Assembly (NCBI GenBank): GCA_040753875.1
Contig: JBFMDV010000005.1
Location: forward strand, 124,001-188,000
Source of the DNA: Candidatus Zixiibacteriota bacterium
GTDB lineage: Bacteria; Zixibacteria; MSB-5A5; GN15; FEB-12
Length of the DNA stretch: 64,000 nt
Direction: 5' to 3'
Shown here one piece after another: positions 34,826 to 43,818 of this stretch (positions are counted from its first letter, which is position 1; each line of letters begins with the position of its first letter). The notes beneath the pieces are model-generated. The model searched no databases. It was not told where the DNA came from and saw nothing but the letters and a program-made list of their open reading frames with translations. Made by a program: the position numbers and the translations under genes.

Positions 34826-35518
34826 TCACGGCATCACGGTGACGGTGGTCTGGTCGATCACTTTGGCGACCACGATTTTGCCGGATGTCCTATTTTTGAC
34901 TCGCACATACTCACCGGCACGCCCCTTCTGAAGTGCCTGCCCCGAAGCGGTAACCGTGATAGCTCCGTCCGTGCAGACGATTGCCACCTCCCGCCCGACC
35001 TCAATGTCAGGGATTGGTTCGAGCGCACCGGCAGTGATTATCTGTCCTTTGCCGAGCGCGCGGCTCAGGCGCCGTCCGCTCAGTTCCTGCCACGAAACGA
35101 TCGGCTGATCGTACACGGCGCTGATCTCCCTCCGCTGAAGCTCGGCATTCTCAGGAGAAACAAGCTCGTGTCGCCCGACCGGCCCACGGGCCACGAGCAC
35201 ATCGGCGAATTTTCTTATCTTCAGATTGACCTGCCCGGACTCCACGACACTGTCTTGTCGCTCGACCGCGACATACACGGTGTACAGACCAAGCGGCTCC
35301 TTGGTGCCGATGGGGCGTACGGTAGCCGTCAGGTCACCCATATCCGTCGTCTTCAACCGGTTCGAAATGACCTGTATTTCGTAGTAGTTCGCATCGAGAT
35401 GATTCTGCGCGAGCACCTGCTGCGCGATTGTCTCATCCAGCGTCACTGCCTCCACGGAGACGGTCATGACCAAAGCCAGCATCACTTTACAGGCGGTGAA
35501 AGGAAATCCTCGTTTCAT
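34826..35518 (-). CDS. flgA: P-ring assembly chaperone FlgA
   Basis: 230 aa. Signal-like N-terminus, then a SAF-type region (VARGPVGRHELVSPENAELQ, GRRLSRALGKGQIITAGALE) and the C-terminal IVCTDGAITVTASGQALQKG, RVKNRTSGKIVVAKVID, which are FlgA signatures. Periplasmic chaperone for FlgI, encoded just upstream of flgH and flgI. Confidence 0.92.
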   Translation of the reverse strand: MKRGFPFTACKVMLALVMTVSVEAVTLDETIAQQVLAQNHLDANYYEIQVISNRLKTTDMGDLTATVRPIGTKEPLGLYTVYVAVERQDSVVESGQVNLKIRKFADVLVARGPVGRHELVSPENAELQRREISAVYDQPIVSWQELSGRRLSRALGKGQIITAGALEPIPDIEVGREVAIVCTDGAITVTASGQALQKGRAGEYVRVKNRTSGKIVVAKVIDQTTVTVMP

Positions 35519-35521
35519 AGA

Positions 35522-36310
35522 TCATCTCTTGAGGTTGTTGGCGATCTGCGCCATGTCATCGGCCGTCTGGATCGCCTTGGAGTTCATTTCGTACGCTCGC
35601 TGGGCGACAATCATGTTCACCATTTCATCCACCACCGAGACATTGGACATTTCCAGATACCCCTGATCGATCGTTCCCAATCCGCCCTGGGTCGGCACGT
35701 TGGTAGTGGCCGTGCCCGATGCCGCCGTGGGAACCAGCAGGTTCTTGCCAATCGCTGACAGACCAGCCGGATTGATGAACCGAGCCAATTCCAATTGCCC
35801 GAGTTGCGCGGGTGTATCCTGTCCGAACTGGATGACTTCGATCATGCCGTCCCCTCCCACTGCTATTGAGGTCGTGTTGTCTGGAATTGTGATCTGCGGC
35901 AATAGAAAGTAACCGTCGGACGTCACCACTCGACCATCTGCAGAAATCTTGAACGACCCGTCGCGCGTGTAGGCGGTGGTGCCGTCCGGTCGCTGAATCT
36001 GGAAAAACCCGTCACCATCGATCGCCAGATCGAGCGGGTTGCCGGTTTGCTGCAGATCGCCGGGGGAAAATTCGCGGGTACTCGATGCCGGGCGGGTCCC
36101 ATAGCCGACCGCCAGGCCGGTTGGCACCTGTGCGCCGACGGCCGACGCAGACCCCGCTTTGCGGTAGTTCTGGTACAGCACGTCCTGAAATTCCAGTTTG
36201 CTTTTCTTAAAGCCGCTCGTGTTGACGTTCGCCAGGTTGTTGGCGATGTTGTCAACATTCATCTGCTGCGCCATCATGCCCGATGCAGCCGTTCGCATTG
36301 CTTTAATCAT
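35522..36310 (-). CDS. flgG: Distal rod protein FlgG
   Basis: 262 aa, the normal FlgG length. MIKAMRTAASGMMAQQMNVD, NIANNLANVNTSGFKKSKLE at the N-terminus, the central DLAIDGDGFFQIQRPDGTTA, and C-terminal GYLEMSNVSVVDEMVNMIVA, RAYEMNSKAIQTADDM. FlgG makes the distal rod that runs through the P- and L-rings. Directly after flgF. Confidence 0.96.
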   Translation of the reverse strand: MIKAMRTAASGMMAQQMNVDNIANNLANVNTSGFKKSKLEFQDVLYQNYRKAGSASAVGAQVPTGLAVGYGTRPASSTREFSPGDLQQTGNPLDLAIDGDGFFQIQRPDGTTAYTRDGSFKISADGRVVTSDGYFLLPQITIPDNTTSIAVGGDGMIEVIQFGQDTPAQLGQLELARFINPAGLSAIGKNLLVPTAASGTATTNVPTQGGLGTIDQGYLEMSNVSVVDEMVNMIVAQRAYEMNSKAIQTADDMAQIANNLKR

Positions 36311-36343
36311 GGCACGTGTCCTTTATGTCCTATTGTTTGTTCT

Positions 36344-37075
36344 CTATCCGTTACCGGCGACCCGCTTGAACAGCGTGTCCAGCGATTCATCCTGCACCTG
36401 AAGCGCCTTGGCATTCGTTTCATAGGTGCGGTATGCTATCATCATGTCCACCATCTCGCGGACGATGTCTACATTGGAGGTTTCCAAATACCCTTGGCGA
36501 AGCATCGCATTGGCCGCCGGCGAAGTCTGCACGCCATCCGGCACCCGGAACAGTGAGCCCCCCACTTTCTCGAGTTTGTCCATATTGTCAACGGTCATTG
36601 GGATTATCCGTCCAGTCTGATTGCCGTCCACTTCGATTTCCCCACCCTGTCCTACATTGACCGCACCGTTGCCGACCAGTAACGGCCCGCTTTCGCCGAT
36701 CACCCTGAAGCCCCCGGGATAGCTAAGGAAGCCGGCATTGTCGACCTGAAATGTGCCGGAGCGGGTCAGGAACTCGTTCCCATCCTGATCCTGCAAGCGA
36801 AAGAAACCGTCGCCGTCGATAGCCAGGTCTAACGGATTGTCGGTGCGATCAAATGTCCCCGGCGTGTAATCAACATAGGTCTCATTGACCATTGGTTTCT
36901 GCCAGTCGGTCTGCTTGGGGGTGAGTTTCTGCTCAGCTTTCGAGAGTTCCCGTATGAATATGGCGTCCTTCTTGTAGCCCGCAGTGGCGGCATTGGCGAC
37001 GTTATTCGCCACCAGTTCCTGCTTCTTCACGCGCGGGATCATACCGGACGCCGAGGTGTACATACCCTTGATCAT
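36344..37075 (-). CDS. flgF: Proximal rod protein FlgF
   Basis: 243 aa from the ATG at 37075 (GGAG six bases upstream). Extending to the upstream start at 37171 would run through the sigma-54 promoter. MIKGMYTSASGMIPRVKKQE, ANNVANAATAGYKKDAIFIR, DLAIDGDGFFRLQDQDGNEF and C-terminal RQGYLETSNVDIVREMVDMM follow the FlgF/FlgG rod plan. First gene of the second sigma-54 unit (flgF through the glycosyltransferases). Confidence 0.92.
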   Translation of the reverse strand: MIKGMYTSASGMIPRVKKQELVANNVANAATAGYKKDAIFIRELSKAEQKLTPKQTDWQKPMVNETYVDYTPGTFDRTDNPLDLAIDGDGFFRLQDQDGNEFLTRSGTFQVDNAGFLSYPGGFRVIGESGPLLVGNGAVNVGQGGEIEVDGNQTGRIIPMTVDNMDKLEKVGGSLFRVPDGVQTSPAANAMLRQGYLETSNVDIVREMVDMMIAYRTYETNAKALQVQDESLDTLFKRVAGNG

Positions 37076-37097
37076 ATAGTTCTCCGTCAGACGATTG

Positions 37098-37113
37098 AGC
37101 ATGGCGCGTGCCA
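37098..37113 (-). promoter_or_regulatory. Sigma-54 promoter of the flgF operon
   Basis: Minus-strand TGGCACG-N4-ATGCT (37113-37098): GG and GC separated by exactly 10 bp, close to consensus TGGCACG-N4-TTGCA. Start expected near 37087, leaving a ~12-nt leader containing the GGAG of flgF. Confidence 0.85.
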
Positions 37114-37250
37114 CCGGGTCTGCGACGCACCTAACTCGTTGCTTCAACCGGAGATAACCGACTCGGTGCATATTGTGCGGTCGCCGGCAACAGAGAAATG
37201 GGGAATTATTTTCGGAGAGGATGAAGAAAGATTTTCGATTCGAGGCGGCG

Positions 37251-37457
37251 TTACTGAGGGATCTTCTCGAATTTTGCCTTGGTCTTGTTGATCAAGGTAT
37301 CCATCGCTTCATGGAACTTCTCTTCACTGTACGATTCGCCGTTGGACTGCTGATAGAGTACGCAATCGGTCTTATAACCGAAGCATTTAAGCGACTCGGC
37401 GAGATAGCAGCAGCGCAGATAGGCGCACCGCTCGGTCTTTTGTTTGGACTCGGCCAT
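37251..37457 (-). CDS. Small cysteine-rich protein of unknown function
   Basis: 68 aa, ATG at 37457. Five cysteines (residues ~11, 16, 17, 25, 32) in the N-terminal half, with spacing C-x4-CC-x7-C-x6-C, then a charged helical half (KFHEAMDTLINKTKAKFEK). I do not recognise the family. It occupies the space between fliJ and the flgF promoter, where fliK, flgD and flgE lie in many bacteria. Could be a small metal- or disulfide-containing protein; coding status is plausible but not certain. Confidence 0.55.
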   Translation of the reverse strand: MAESKQKTERCAYLRCCYLAESLKCFGYKTDCVLYQQSNGESYSEEKFHEAMDTLINKTKAKFEKIPQ

Positions 37458-37530
37458 AAGCTATGTCAGGAATATCGGCAGTCGGTTGCGAAACATTGAG
37501 AGTCGTTTCAGAGCCTGCGCGAAGCACTCG

Positions 37531-37983
37531 CTATCTGCATCTTGCTCTGGCCGTGTACGACCGCCCGGCAATTTCGTCAGACTCCTTCCTTTCGGATGAA
37601 TTCGCTTCCCGATAGAATGCTTCCTGTCGCCGCTCTTTCAGTTTCTCGAAGATCTTTTTCTGCTTGGTGGCCTCGACCAGGCGGAGGCGTCGCTTTTCAG
37701 CTTCGCGCTCGAGACCTTTCAGAAGCTCCCCGCCAGTCAGGGAATCCCGTTTCAGCTTGAGCAGGTATCGGGAGGTCATCTGCAGGCGGAATGCCGCAAT
37801 GCCCACTTCGGAATACCGTCGCTGAATATCCATGGTGGCGCCTCGCGCATTCTCGATCTCAGCCAGATGCTGTTCTTGTCGTTGGACCTGCAGAATCGCC
37901 ACAGCATGCTCTTTTTGACGCTGTTTCTCCAGATGTTCCCGGAGACGCAGAAGCGGCTCCAGCCGATACTTGAACTTCTTCAT
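37531..37983 (-). CDS. fliJ: Flagellar export protein FliJ
   Basis: 150 aa, antiparallel coiled coil (KKFKYRLEPLLRLREHLEKQ, KLKRDSLTGGELLKGLEREA, EKRRLRLVEATKQKKIFEKL). Twelve bases after fliI. FliJ links the FliI ATPase ring to the export gate FlhA. Basic, Arg-rich C-terminal tail. Confidence 0.85.
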   Translation of the reverse strand: MKKFKYRLEPLLRLREHLEKQRQKEHAVAILQVQRQEQHLAEIENARGATMDIQRRYSEVGIAAFRLQMTSRYLLKLKRDSLTGGELLKGLEREAEKRRLRLVEATKQKKIFEKLKERRQEAFYREANSSERKESDEIAGRSYTARARCR

Positions 37984-37994
37984 GGGAAATCTGC

Positions 37995-39311
37995 TCAGGA
38001 ATTGACGATCGCCGCCAATCCCTCAACCGCCTGTGCATGTTCGCACTGCTCGTATATCGCCTGACGGAAGAACGCATTCAGCGCGTCATATTTGGCTATC
38101 GCCAGATCGATCTTCGCGTTTGACCCTTTGACATACGCGCCGATGTTGATGAGATCTTCGGCCTCACGGTAGGTTGCAAACAGCTCACGCACTTTCGCCG
38201 CCAGTGCCATCTCTTCGGCCGTCGACACATCTTTCATCAGACGGCTGATGGAATCAAGACAGTCCACAGCCGGATACTGGTTCAGCGCCGCAAGTTTTCT
38301 GGAGAGCGCGACGTGACCGTCGAGAATCGAGCGCACGGCATCCGATATCGGCTCGTTGAAATCGTCCCCTTCCACCAGCACCGTGTAAAGTCCGGTGATC
38401 GAGCCGCGCTCGCTGGTGCCGGCCCGTTCGAGCAGGCCAGGCAACATCGCAAACACCGAAGGCGTGTACCCCTTGGTGGCGGGCGGCTCCCCCACGGCCA
38501 GACCGATCTCACGCTGGGCCATGGCCAAACGCGTCACCGAATCCATCAGGAGCATGACATCGTTTCCCTGGTCACGAAAATATTCGGCGATAGTGGTCGC
38601 CACCAGCGCCCCCTTGATACGTATCAACGCCGGTTGGTCAGAGGTCACAGCGACAACAACCGAACGCTCCATTCCTTTGGGACCGAGATCGCGTTCGATG
38701 AACTCGCGCACCTCTCTCCCCCGTTCGCCGACCAATGCTATCACGTTGACGTCGGCTGATGAGCTTCTCGCCATCATGCCCAACATGACCGATTTGCCAA
38801 TACCGGAGCCGGCAAAAATACCCATCCTCTGCCCTTTTCCGACAGTTGATAAGAGATCGATCGCTTTGATACCGGTCCGGAGCGGCTGGGTGATTCGCTG
38901 GCGTGCCAGGGCTGCGATCGCGCGGCCATTGACAGCTCGGGTGGTCGAACTGGCAATCGGTCCTTTGCCGTCAAGTGGCTGCCCCAGACCCCCCAGCACC
39001 CGCCCGATGAGACGTGATGACACCGGCACACGCAACTGCTCGCCGGTCGAGGTCACTATCGCCCCCGGCGTAATACCCGAGATCGGTCCGAGCGGCATCA
39101 AAAGCAAACGGTTGTCGCGAAACCCGACAACCTCAGCTTTGATATAGGAACCGTCTTCCTGGTTTTCGATGCGGCAAAGCCGGCCGATGGAAACGGCCGG
39201 ACCGATCGATTCGATGACCAGTCCGACTACCTGGGAGACTCTGCCAAACTGCTTGACCGTGCTGGCGCGCGCAATCCGGTCGGCGTACATGTCGTACGGC
39301 ACAACACTCAA
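37995..39311 (-). CDS. fliI: Flagellum-specific ATPase FliI
   Basis: 438 aa, TTG start (GAGGAG six bases upstream) overlapping the fliH stop by four bases. Rotary-type ATPase fold: Walker A GIFAGSGIGKSVMLG (~165-175), GERGREVREFIERDL, Walker B DVMLLMDSVTRLAMAQ, and GEPPATKGYTPSVFAMLPGL typical of FliI/type III ATPases. Energises substrate unfolding at the export gate. Confidence 0.96.
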   Translation of the reverse strand: MSVVPYDMYADRIARASTVKQFGRVSQVVGLVIESIGPAVSIGRLCRIENQEDGSYIKAEVVGFRDNRLLLMPLGPISGITPGAIVTSTGEQLRVPVSSRLIGRVLGGLGQPLDGKGPIASSTTRAVNGRAIAALARQRITQPLRTGIKAIDLLSTVGKGQRMGIFAGSGIGKSVMLGMMARSSSADVNVIALVGERGREVREFIERDLGPKGMERSVVVAVTSDQPALIRIKGALVATTIAEYFRDQGNDVMLLMDSVTRLAMAQREIGLAVGEPPATKGYTPSVFAMLPGLLERAGTSERGSITGLYTVLVEGDDFNEPISDAVRSILDGHVALSRKLAALNQYPAVDCLDSISRLMKDVSTAEEMALAAKVRELFATYREAEDLINIGAYVKGSNAKIDLAIAKYDALNAFFRQAIYEQCEHAQAVEGLAAIVNS

Positions 39312-40009
39312 GCCGACTCCTCGGCGCCGACCAGCGTGTCGGCGATCACGTCAAACTGCGATTCGATCCTGGCGTCAATATCGCCGGTGGGAGTTTCGAT
39401 AAAACAGCCGCCGTGGCGGACCCTGGGGTCCGCCTCGAAGGTTATCTCTTTGATCGCGGCCGAACTGCTCAGGAATCGGTTCATATTCTGTTCCATGATC
39501 GGAAGAAAGTCCGGGTGCACTCGGATTTTGAGCCGGGACCGATCGATGAGCTGATTGATGACGCCGTTGATGAGCTCGACCGTCGCCTCGCGGTCAGCCT
39601 CGATGGCATCGAATGTCACTTTGCGACTTACTTGCAGCACCAGTTCGAGAATGCGCGACTTCGCTTGCTGCAGGAGGGTCTCGCGCTGCGTCACTGCATC
39701 TTTGATGGCCTGGTCGAATCGCGCCAGTACCTGGCGGGCCTCGTCGAGCCCTTTGCGCACCCCGGCCTCATGCCCCGATTGGTATCCTTCATCCCGCGCA
39801 GACTCCTGCGCCTGCTGTAATGCCCGTTCGAACTTGACGACTTCGGTGATCGGGATGAACTTAACGTCGTCGCCGCTGGTAATGCACTCGACTGTCGGAT
39901 AATGCTCGGCCAGGATGCGGACAGCTTTCGTCTCAGCTTGCAGGTCTCGTTGCCGTTCGCCGATAAACACCACCGGCGCGTCCGTGACATTTCGGACAAT
40001 CTTAGACAA
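39308..40009 (-). CDS. fliH: Flagellar assembly protein FliH
   Basis: 233 aa, TTG start with AGAGGA upstream. Long helical stalk (KFERALQQAQESARDEGYQS, GLDEARQVLARFDQAIKDAV) and a C-terminal globular domain (LVLQVSRKVTFDAI, DRSRLKIRVHPDFLPIME, FEADPRVRHGGCFIETPTGD) matching FliH/V-type stalk homologues. It regulates FliI and docks it to FliN. Between fliG and fliI, overlapping both. Confidence 0.9.
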   Translation of the reverse strand: MSKIVRNVTDAPVVFIGERQRDLQAETKAVRILAEHYPTVECITSGDDVKFIPITEVVKFERALQQAQESARDEGYQSGHEAGVRKGLDEARQVLARFDQAIKDAVTQRETLLQQAKSRILELVLQVSRKVTFDAIEADREATVELINGVINQLIDRSRLKIRVHPDFLPIMEQNMNRFLSSSAAIKEITFEADPRVRHGGCFIETPTGDIDARIESQFDVIADTLVGAEESA

Positions 40010-41012
40010 TGATATCCTCTTTGCCGCCGCGGCCGGAAATGAATATCTGGCCTTCTTCTTCGAGGCGACGTACCGCTTCGACTATTCTCCCTTGTGCCGC
40101 CTCCACGTCAGAAAGGCGTGTTGGCCCCATGAATTCCATCTCTTCTTTGATCATGACCGCCACACGTTCGGAGACGTTGGCGAATATCTTCCCCTTGACC
40201 TCGTCGCTGGCCGCCTTGAGCGCAATCGACAGGTCCTTCGTCTCCACTTCTTTGAGCACCCGCTGGATGGAGCGGTCATCAAGCAACACGAGGTCGTCAA
40301 ACACGAACATCATGTTCTTGATTTCAGCCGCCAGGTCCGGGTCCTCAGCCTCAAGCGATTGAAGAATATTTTTTTCCGCGGTGGTATCGATCAGGTTAAG
40401 GATTTCCGCGATAGCCTTGGCGCCTCCAGATACGGATAGGTCGCGACTCGATGACGCCCCGAAATGGCTTTCCAGCGTCCCTTCGATTTCCTTCAGAATC
40501 TCAGGAGAAATCTTCTCCATCGTGGCGATTCGAAGCGCTACTTCCGCCTGAAGCTCCGGCGTCAGTTCCGAAAGGACCGCCGCCGCCTGCTGCGGGCTCA
40601 GTTGCGTCATGACCAGCGAGATGGTCTGTGGGTGTTCATTCTGAAAGAACGCGCTGAGCTGCTTGGGGTCGATATCCTTAAGAAGCGAAAACCCTTTTGA
40701 TTTGAACGAGGACTCGAGCCGGTGCAGGATCTCCTTGGCCTTGTGCGGGCCAACCGCTTTCTCGAGAATCTGCGAGGCAAAATCGACACCGCCCTGCGAG
40801 ATGTACTGGCGCGCCATGAATATCTGATGGCACTCCTCGATTACCTTCTGCTCGATCTCGGGGGGGACGTCGCGTAGGTTGGCAATTTCCACCGTCACTT
40901 TTTCAAGATCGGCTTCCGACATCCCCTTCAGAACCAGCGCTGAAACCTCGGGACCGAAAGCCACCAGGGCAACTGCCGCCTTCTGCTGTGGTGTCATTAC
41001 CTCGTATTCCAT
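40002..41012 (-). CDS. fliG: Flagellar motor switch protein FliG
   Basis: 336 aa. N-terminal FliF-binding domain, middle domain with the EHPQT motif (FFQNEHPQTISLVMTQLSP), and C-terminal torque helix with the MoT A-contacting charged residues (DVEAAQGRIVEAVRRLEEEG). AVALVAFGPEVSALVLKGM and FVFDDLVLLDDRSIQRVLKE are diagnostic. Cytosolic C-ring component that couples stator torque to rotation. Confidence 0.96.
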   Translation of the reverse strand: MEYEVMTPQQKAAVALVAFGPEVSALVLKGMSEADLEKVTVEIANLRDVPPEIEQKVIEECHQIFMARQYISQGGVDFASQILEKAVGPHKAKEILHRLESSFKSKGFSLLKDIDPKQLSAFFQNEHPQTISLVMTQLSPQQAAAVLSELTPELQAEVALRIATMEKISPEILKEIEGTLESHFGASSSRDLSVSGGAKAIAEILNLIDTTAEKNILQSLEAEDPDLAAEIKNMMFVFDDLVLLDDRSIQRVLKEVETKDLSIALKAASDEVKGKIFANVSERVAVMIKEEMEFMGPTRLSDVEAAQGRIVEAVRRLEEEGQIFISGRGGKEDIIV

Positions 41013-41020
41013 ACCGACCT

Positions 41021-42571
41021 CTACTCAATCATGAGCGTCTTAATGACCTTGGCCACTTCTTCCGGCTTTTCCTTGGCCACGTGCTGCATCTGATCAACCA
41101 GGCGCGGCTTGCGCGGCTCCATCGCTATCGGCCCCGACTCTTCTTCGCCTCCCTGTTGCGCCTGCGCCCTTACCTGACGGGGCACTGAAGGCGGCAAAAT
41201 CTGACCGAGTGCCGAAAACAGTTTCTTCGATTTACGCTTGAGATACAAGAGCGCCATGATGACCAGAAGTACGATGCCGACTTTCTTGGCAATTTCCCAG
41301 TAGAACTCCCGCTGATACATGGTATCAAGCTGCTGTTGTTCCACCTGAATCTGATCACGGTTGAATGGCACGTTGAACAGCTCGATCTGATCGTTTCGCT
41401 GTGAATCGAATCCGACAGCGTTTCGCACGACCGCCGCCAGGCGATCCAGTTCTTCCTGCGACCGCGGCTGGTACACTTTCTCGCCGGCCTCGCCGCCCGC
41501 GGCTTGCTCGGAATAGGTGCCGTCGACCGTGACGGCCACCGACAGCCGGTTGATCGTTCCGACTGCGTTGACTATATGCTCGACCGTCTTGTTCAACTCG
41601 TAGTTGGTGACATAGGTCTCTGAGTTTTCCTGCTGGGAACTACCAACACTGTCCTGGGCTTTGTTGCTTGAGTTGTTGGTCGTCTTGGTGTGCTCTTCAC
41701 TCCGGATCTGCGAATTGTCCGGGTCGAACTTCTCTTCCGTCCGTTCCAGCTGCTGGAAATTCAATTCTGCCGTGACCCGCACGATTGCCTTGCCGGGTCC
41801 AAGCACGCCGTCCAGCATAGACTGAGCTTTTTCTTCGAGATACTTTTCCACCTGTTGCCGGACATCGAGCTGCGAACTTGACATACCGGCCAACGGGTCC
41901 GCTTTCTGGCCACCCGAGATCAGATTCCCCTCATAATCGACTATGGTGATGTTGCCTGGACTCAGACCTTCGACCGATGATGCTACCAGATGGGTGATTC
42001 CATTCACCTGCTGCCGCCCTAATTGCGAATGCCCCTTTAGCTTCAGTAATACTGAGGCGGTCGCCTCACGTTTGTCTTCCTTGAACAGCCGGTCCTTGGG
42101 AATGACGATATGCACCCGCGCCGCCTGTACTTCGGAAAGCTGCATGATCGTCTTGGTCAGTTCCCCTTCCAGCGCGCGCCGGAAATTGAGATTCTGAAGG
42201 AAATCGGTCATCCCCAGATTGTTCTTGTCGAATATGGAGTACCCCATCACGCCCCCCTTGGGCAGCCCTTCGGCGGCCAGCGAAATGCGGGTCTTGTATA
42301 CCTGGTCCGAGGGAACTTCAATCGAGGTTCCGTTGTCGGTCAGTTTGTATGGGATCTTCTGGTCGCCGAGATAGGAGACTATCTCGCCGGCTTCACCTTC
42401 GTCCAGATGGGTGTAGAGGCGAGCATAGTTGACATCCTTCACCCAGCCGACCACAAAGAAGATACCAACGATAGTACCACCCGCCAGGCCAAACAGCATC
42501 ATCACCTGGCTTGCCGTCATGTTGGCCACATAGGCGGAGAAGTTCTTAAAGCCGCTTTTCAGATCGTTCAT
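41021..42571 (-). CDS. fliF: Flagellar MS-ring protein FliF
   Basis: 516 aa. Two membrane helices (~22-42 and ~440-460) bracket periplasmic ring-building domains; GEAGEIVSYLGDQKIPYKLT, GVMGYSIFDKNNLGMTDFLQ and RALEGELTKTIMQLSEVQAA are YscJ/FliF signatures. The C-terminal cytosolic tail (MEPRKPRLVDQMQHVAKEKP) ends in the FliG-binding helix. Base on which the whole basal body is built. Confidence 0.96.
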   Translation of the reverse strand: MNDLKSGFKNFSAYVANMTASQVMMLFGLAGGTIVGIFFVVGWVKDVNYARLYTHLDEGEAGEIVSYLGDQKIPYKLTDNGTSIEVPSDQVYKTRISLAAEGLPKGGVMGYSIFDKNNLGMTDFLQNLNFRRALEGELTKTIMQLSEVQAARVHIVIPKDRLFKEDKREATASVLLKLKGHSQLGRQQVNGITHLVASSVEGLSPGNITIVDYEGNLISGGQKADPLAGMSSSQLDVRQQVEKYLEEKAQSMLDGVLGPGKAIVRVTAELNFQQLERTEEKFDPDNSQIRSEEHTKTTNNSSNKAQDSVGSSQQENSETYVTNYELNKTVEHIVNAVGTINRLSVAVTVDGTYSEQAAGGEAGEKVYQPRSQEELDRLAAVVRNAVGFDSQRNDQIELFNVPFNRDQIQVEQQQLDTMYQREFYWEIAKKVGIVLLVIMALLYLKRKSKKLFSALGQILPPSVPRQVRAQAQQGGEEESGPIAMEPRKPRLVDQMQHVAKEKPEEVAKVIKTLMIE

Positions 42572-42638
42572 GGCAATTCCTATTGTCTATCACGGTTCAG
42601 CCGTCCCTGGCTGAATGGCGTGCCGCTGGTCGTTCTGA

Positions 42639-42962
42639 CTAAATCGGCATGCGCATAAGTTCGTTATAGGCATTCAACAGCTTGTTCCGGATCTCCAAGA
42701 GGAGATCCATCGTCAGCCCTGCTTCCTCCGCTTTGATCATCACATCGTGCAGCTCGATCGGCTCGCCGGACATGAACGCCTGCTGCGCCTGTCCCGCCGA
42801 GTGCTGCGCGTCGTTGACGCCGTTCAGGAAATTTGAGAACATTTCGGTGAAATTGGCCTGGGCCGCCCCTTCCGGCGCCATCTCGTCGAGCACCGTCTTC
42901 CGTCCAAGCCGCTCGACCAGCCCAGGTACGAGCCGCGTGACATTGTTCACCGGTGTCGCCAT
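42639..42962 (-). CDS. fliE: Hook-basal body complex protein FliE
   Basis: 107 aa from the ATG at 42962; a GTG two codons earlier overlaps the preceding stop (GTGA) and is also possible. NFTEMFSNFLNGVNDAQHSA, GEPIELHDVMIKAEEAGLTM and DLLLEIRNKLLNAYNELMRM are FliE. Links MS-ring to proximal rod and gates early export. It precedes fliF. Confidence 0.93.
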   Translation of the reverse strand: MATPVNNVTRLVPGLVERLGRKTVLDEMAPEGAAQANFTEMFSNFLNGVNDAQHSAGQAQQAFMSGEPIELHDVMIKAEEAGLTMDLLLEIRNKLLNAYNELMRMPI

Positions 42963-42964
42963 GG

Positions 42965-43294
42965 TCACACTTTCACGTCGATGATCTGCCCGACCATCGG
43001 ATCTGGCGCTTCGGCGGCGGCAGTTGCCTTATAGCCGGTCCCGAACCGCTGGTTGTCTTTGAATCGGGCGAATAGAAGTTCGAGTGCTTTTTGTTCGTCG
43101 ACCGACAGAAAATCGGCGTAGCTCCCCTTGGGCGCCGTCACGGCCAGTTTCGATCCCGAAGTGCCTTCCTGCGGTTCAATAACAACGGTAGCATCGTTCG
43201 TCGGTCGTGCGGCCGGATCCTGAGTGACCGGCAGTTGGTTGTCCCGACGATTGACCTGCTGGTACGATTGTATGCCGACTTGGTTGATGTTCAT
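42965..43294 (-). CDS. Unknown flagellar-locus protein between flgC and fliE
   Basis: 109 aa from the ATG at 43294 (GAGAGAG upstream). N-terminal half is Gln/Asn-rich and probably disordered (MNINQVGIQSYQQVNRRD). The second half has a helical segment, SYADFLSVDEQKALELLFAR, that looks like a small conserved domain, then an Ala/Pro stretch and a hydrophobic end (VGQIIDVKV). No signal peptide. Wedged between the rod gene flgC and fliE in the early unit, so it may be a rod-export or basal-body accessory protein. I do not recognise the family. Confidence 0.72.
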   Translation of the reverse strand: MNINQVGIQSYQQVNRRDNQLPVTQDPAARPTNDATVVIEPQEGTSGSKLAVTAPKGSYADFLSVDEQKALELLFARFKDNQRFGTGYKATAAAEAPDPMVGQIIDVKV

Positions 43295-43304
43295 ATTATC
43301 TCTC

Positions 43305-43808
43305 TCACTTTCCCGATATCTCGATAGCATCTCTGGCCATCTGTTTGGCGGCGGCGATCGCGTTGGCATTCGCTTCATACGCCCGGCTGGCCGACATCAT
43401 GTCCACCATCTCATTGATGATCTCCACGTCCGGCATTTTCACGTATCCTTGTTCGTCCGCATCCGGATTGGTTGGATCATACACCAGCTTGAAACTCGAG
43501 GCCGGATCGGTGACCTCGCGTGGCTTGGCCGATGACATCTCAAGTTGGTCTCGAATGATGAGTGACTTACCCGGCCGATGTCCAGGATCAGTCTGCGCCA
43601 GCGGTGTTTGGGCCTGTTGCAGAAATGACTCGAACGACCCGGGCTCCTTCTGCTCCGCCACCAGAACGCGCTTGCGCCGGTACGGCCCACCCTCGGTCGT
43701 TTCGGTCGTCTCGGCGTTGGCGATATTCTCCGCCACCACGTTCATTTTCAATCGTTGGACCGTGAGACCCTGGGATGAGACTTCTATGGAATGGAATATG
43801 CCGCCCAT
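43305..43808 (-). CDS. flgC: Proximal rod protein FlgC
   Basis: 167 aa. MGGIFHSIEVSSQGLTVQRL, MNVVAENIANAETTETTEGG and C-terminal DVEIINEMVDMMSASRAYEA, NANAIAAAKQMARDAIEISGK are FlgC rod signatures. Directly after flgB. Confidence 0.95.
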   Translation of the reverse strand: MGGIFHSIEVSSQGLTVQRLKMNVVAENIANAETTETTEGGPYRRKRVLVAEQKEPGSFESFLQQAQTPLAQTDPGHRPGKSLIIRDQLEMSSAKPREVTDPASSFKLVYDPTNPDADEQGYVKMPDVEIINEMVDMMSASRAYEANANAIAAAKQMARDAIEISGK

Positions 43809-43818
43809 GATGATCTCC

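Noticed and set aside
34733-35758. 341-aa plus-strand frame
   Set aside because: Runs opposite flgA and flgG; His/Arg-rich, low-complexity, no start signal.
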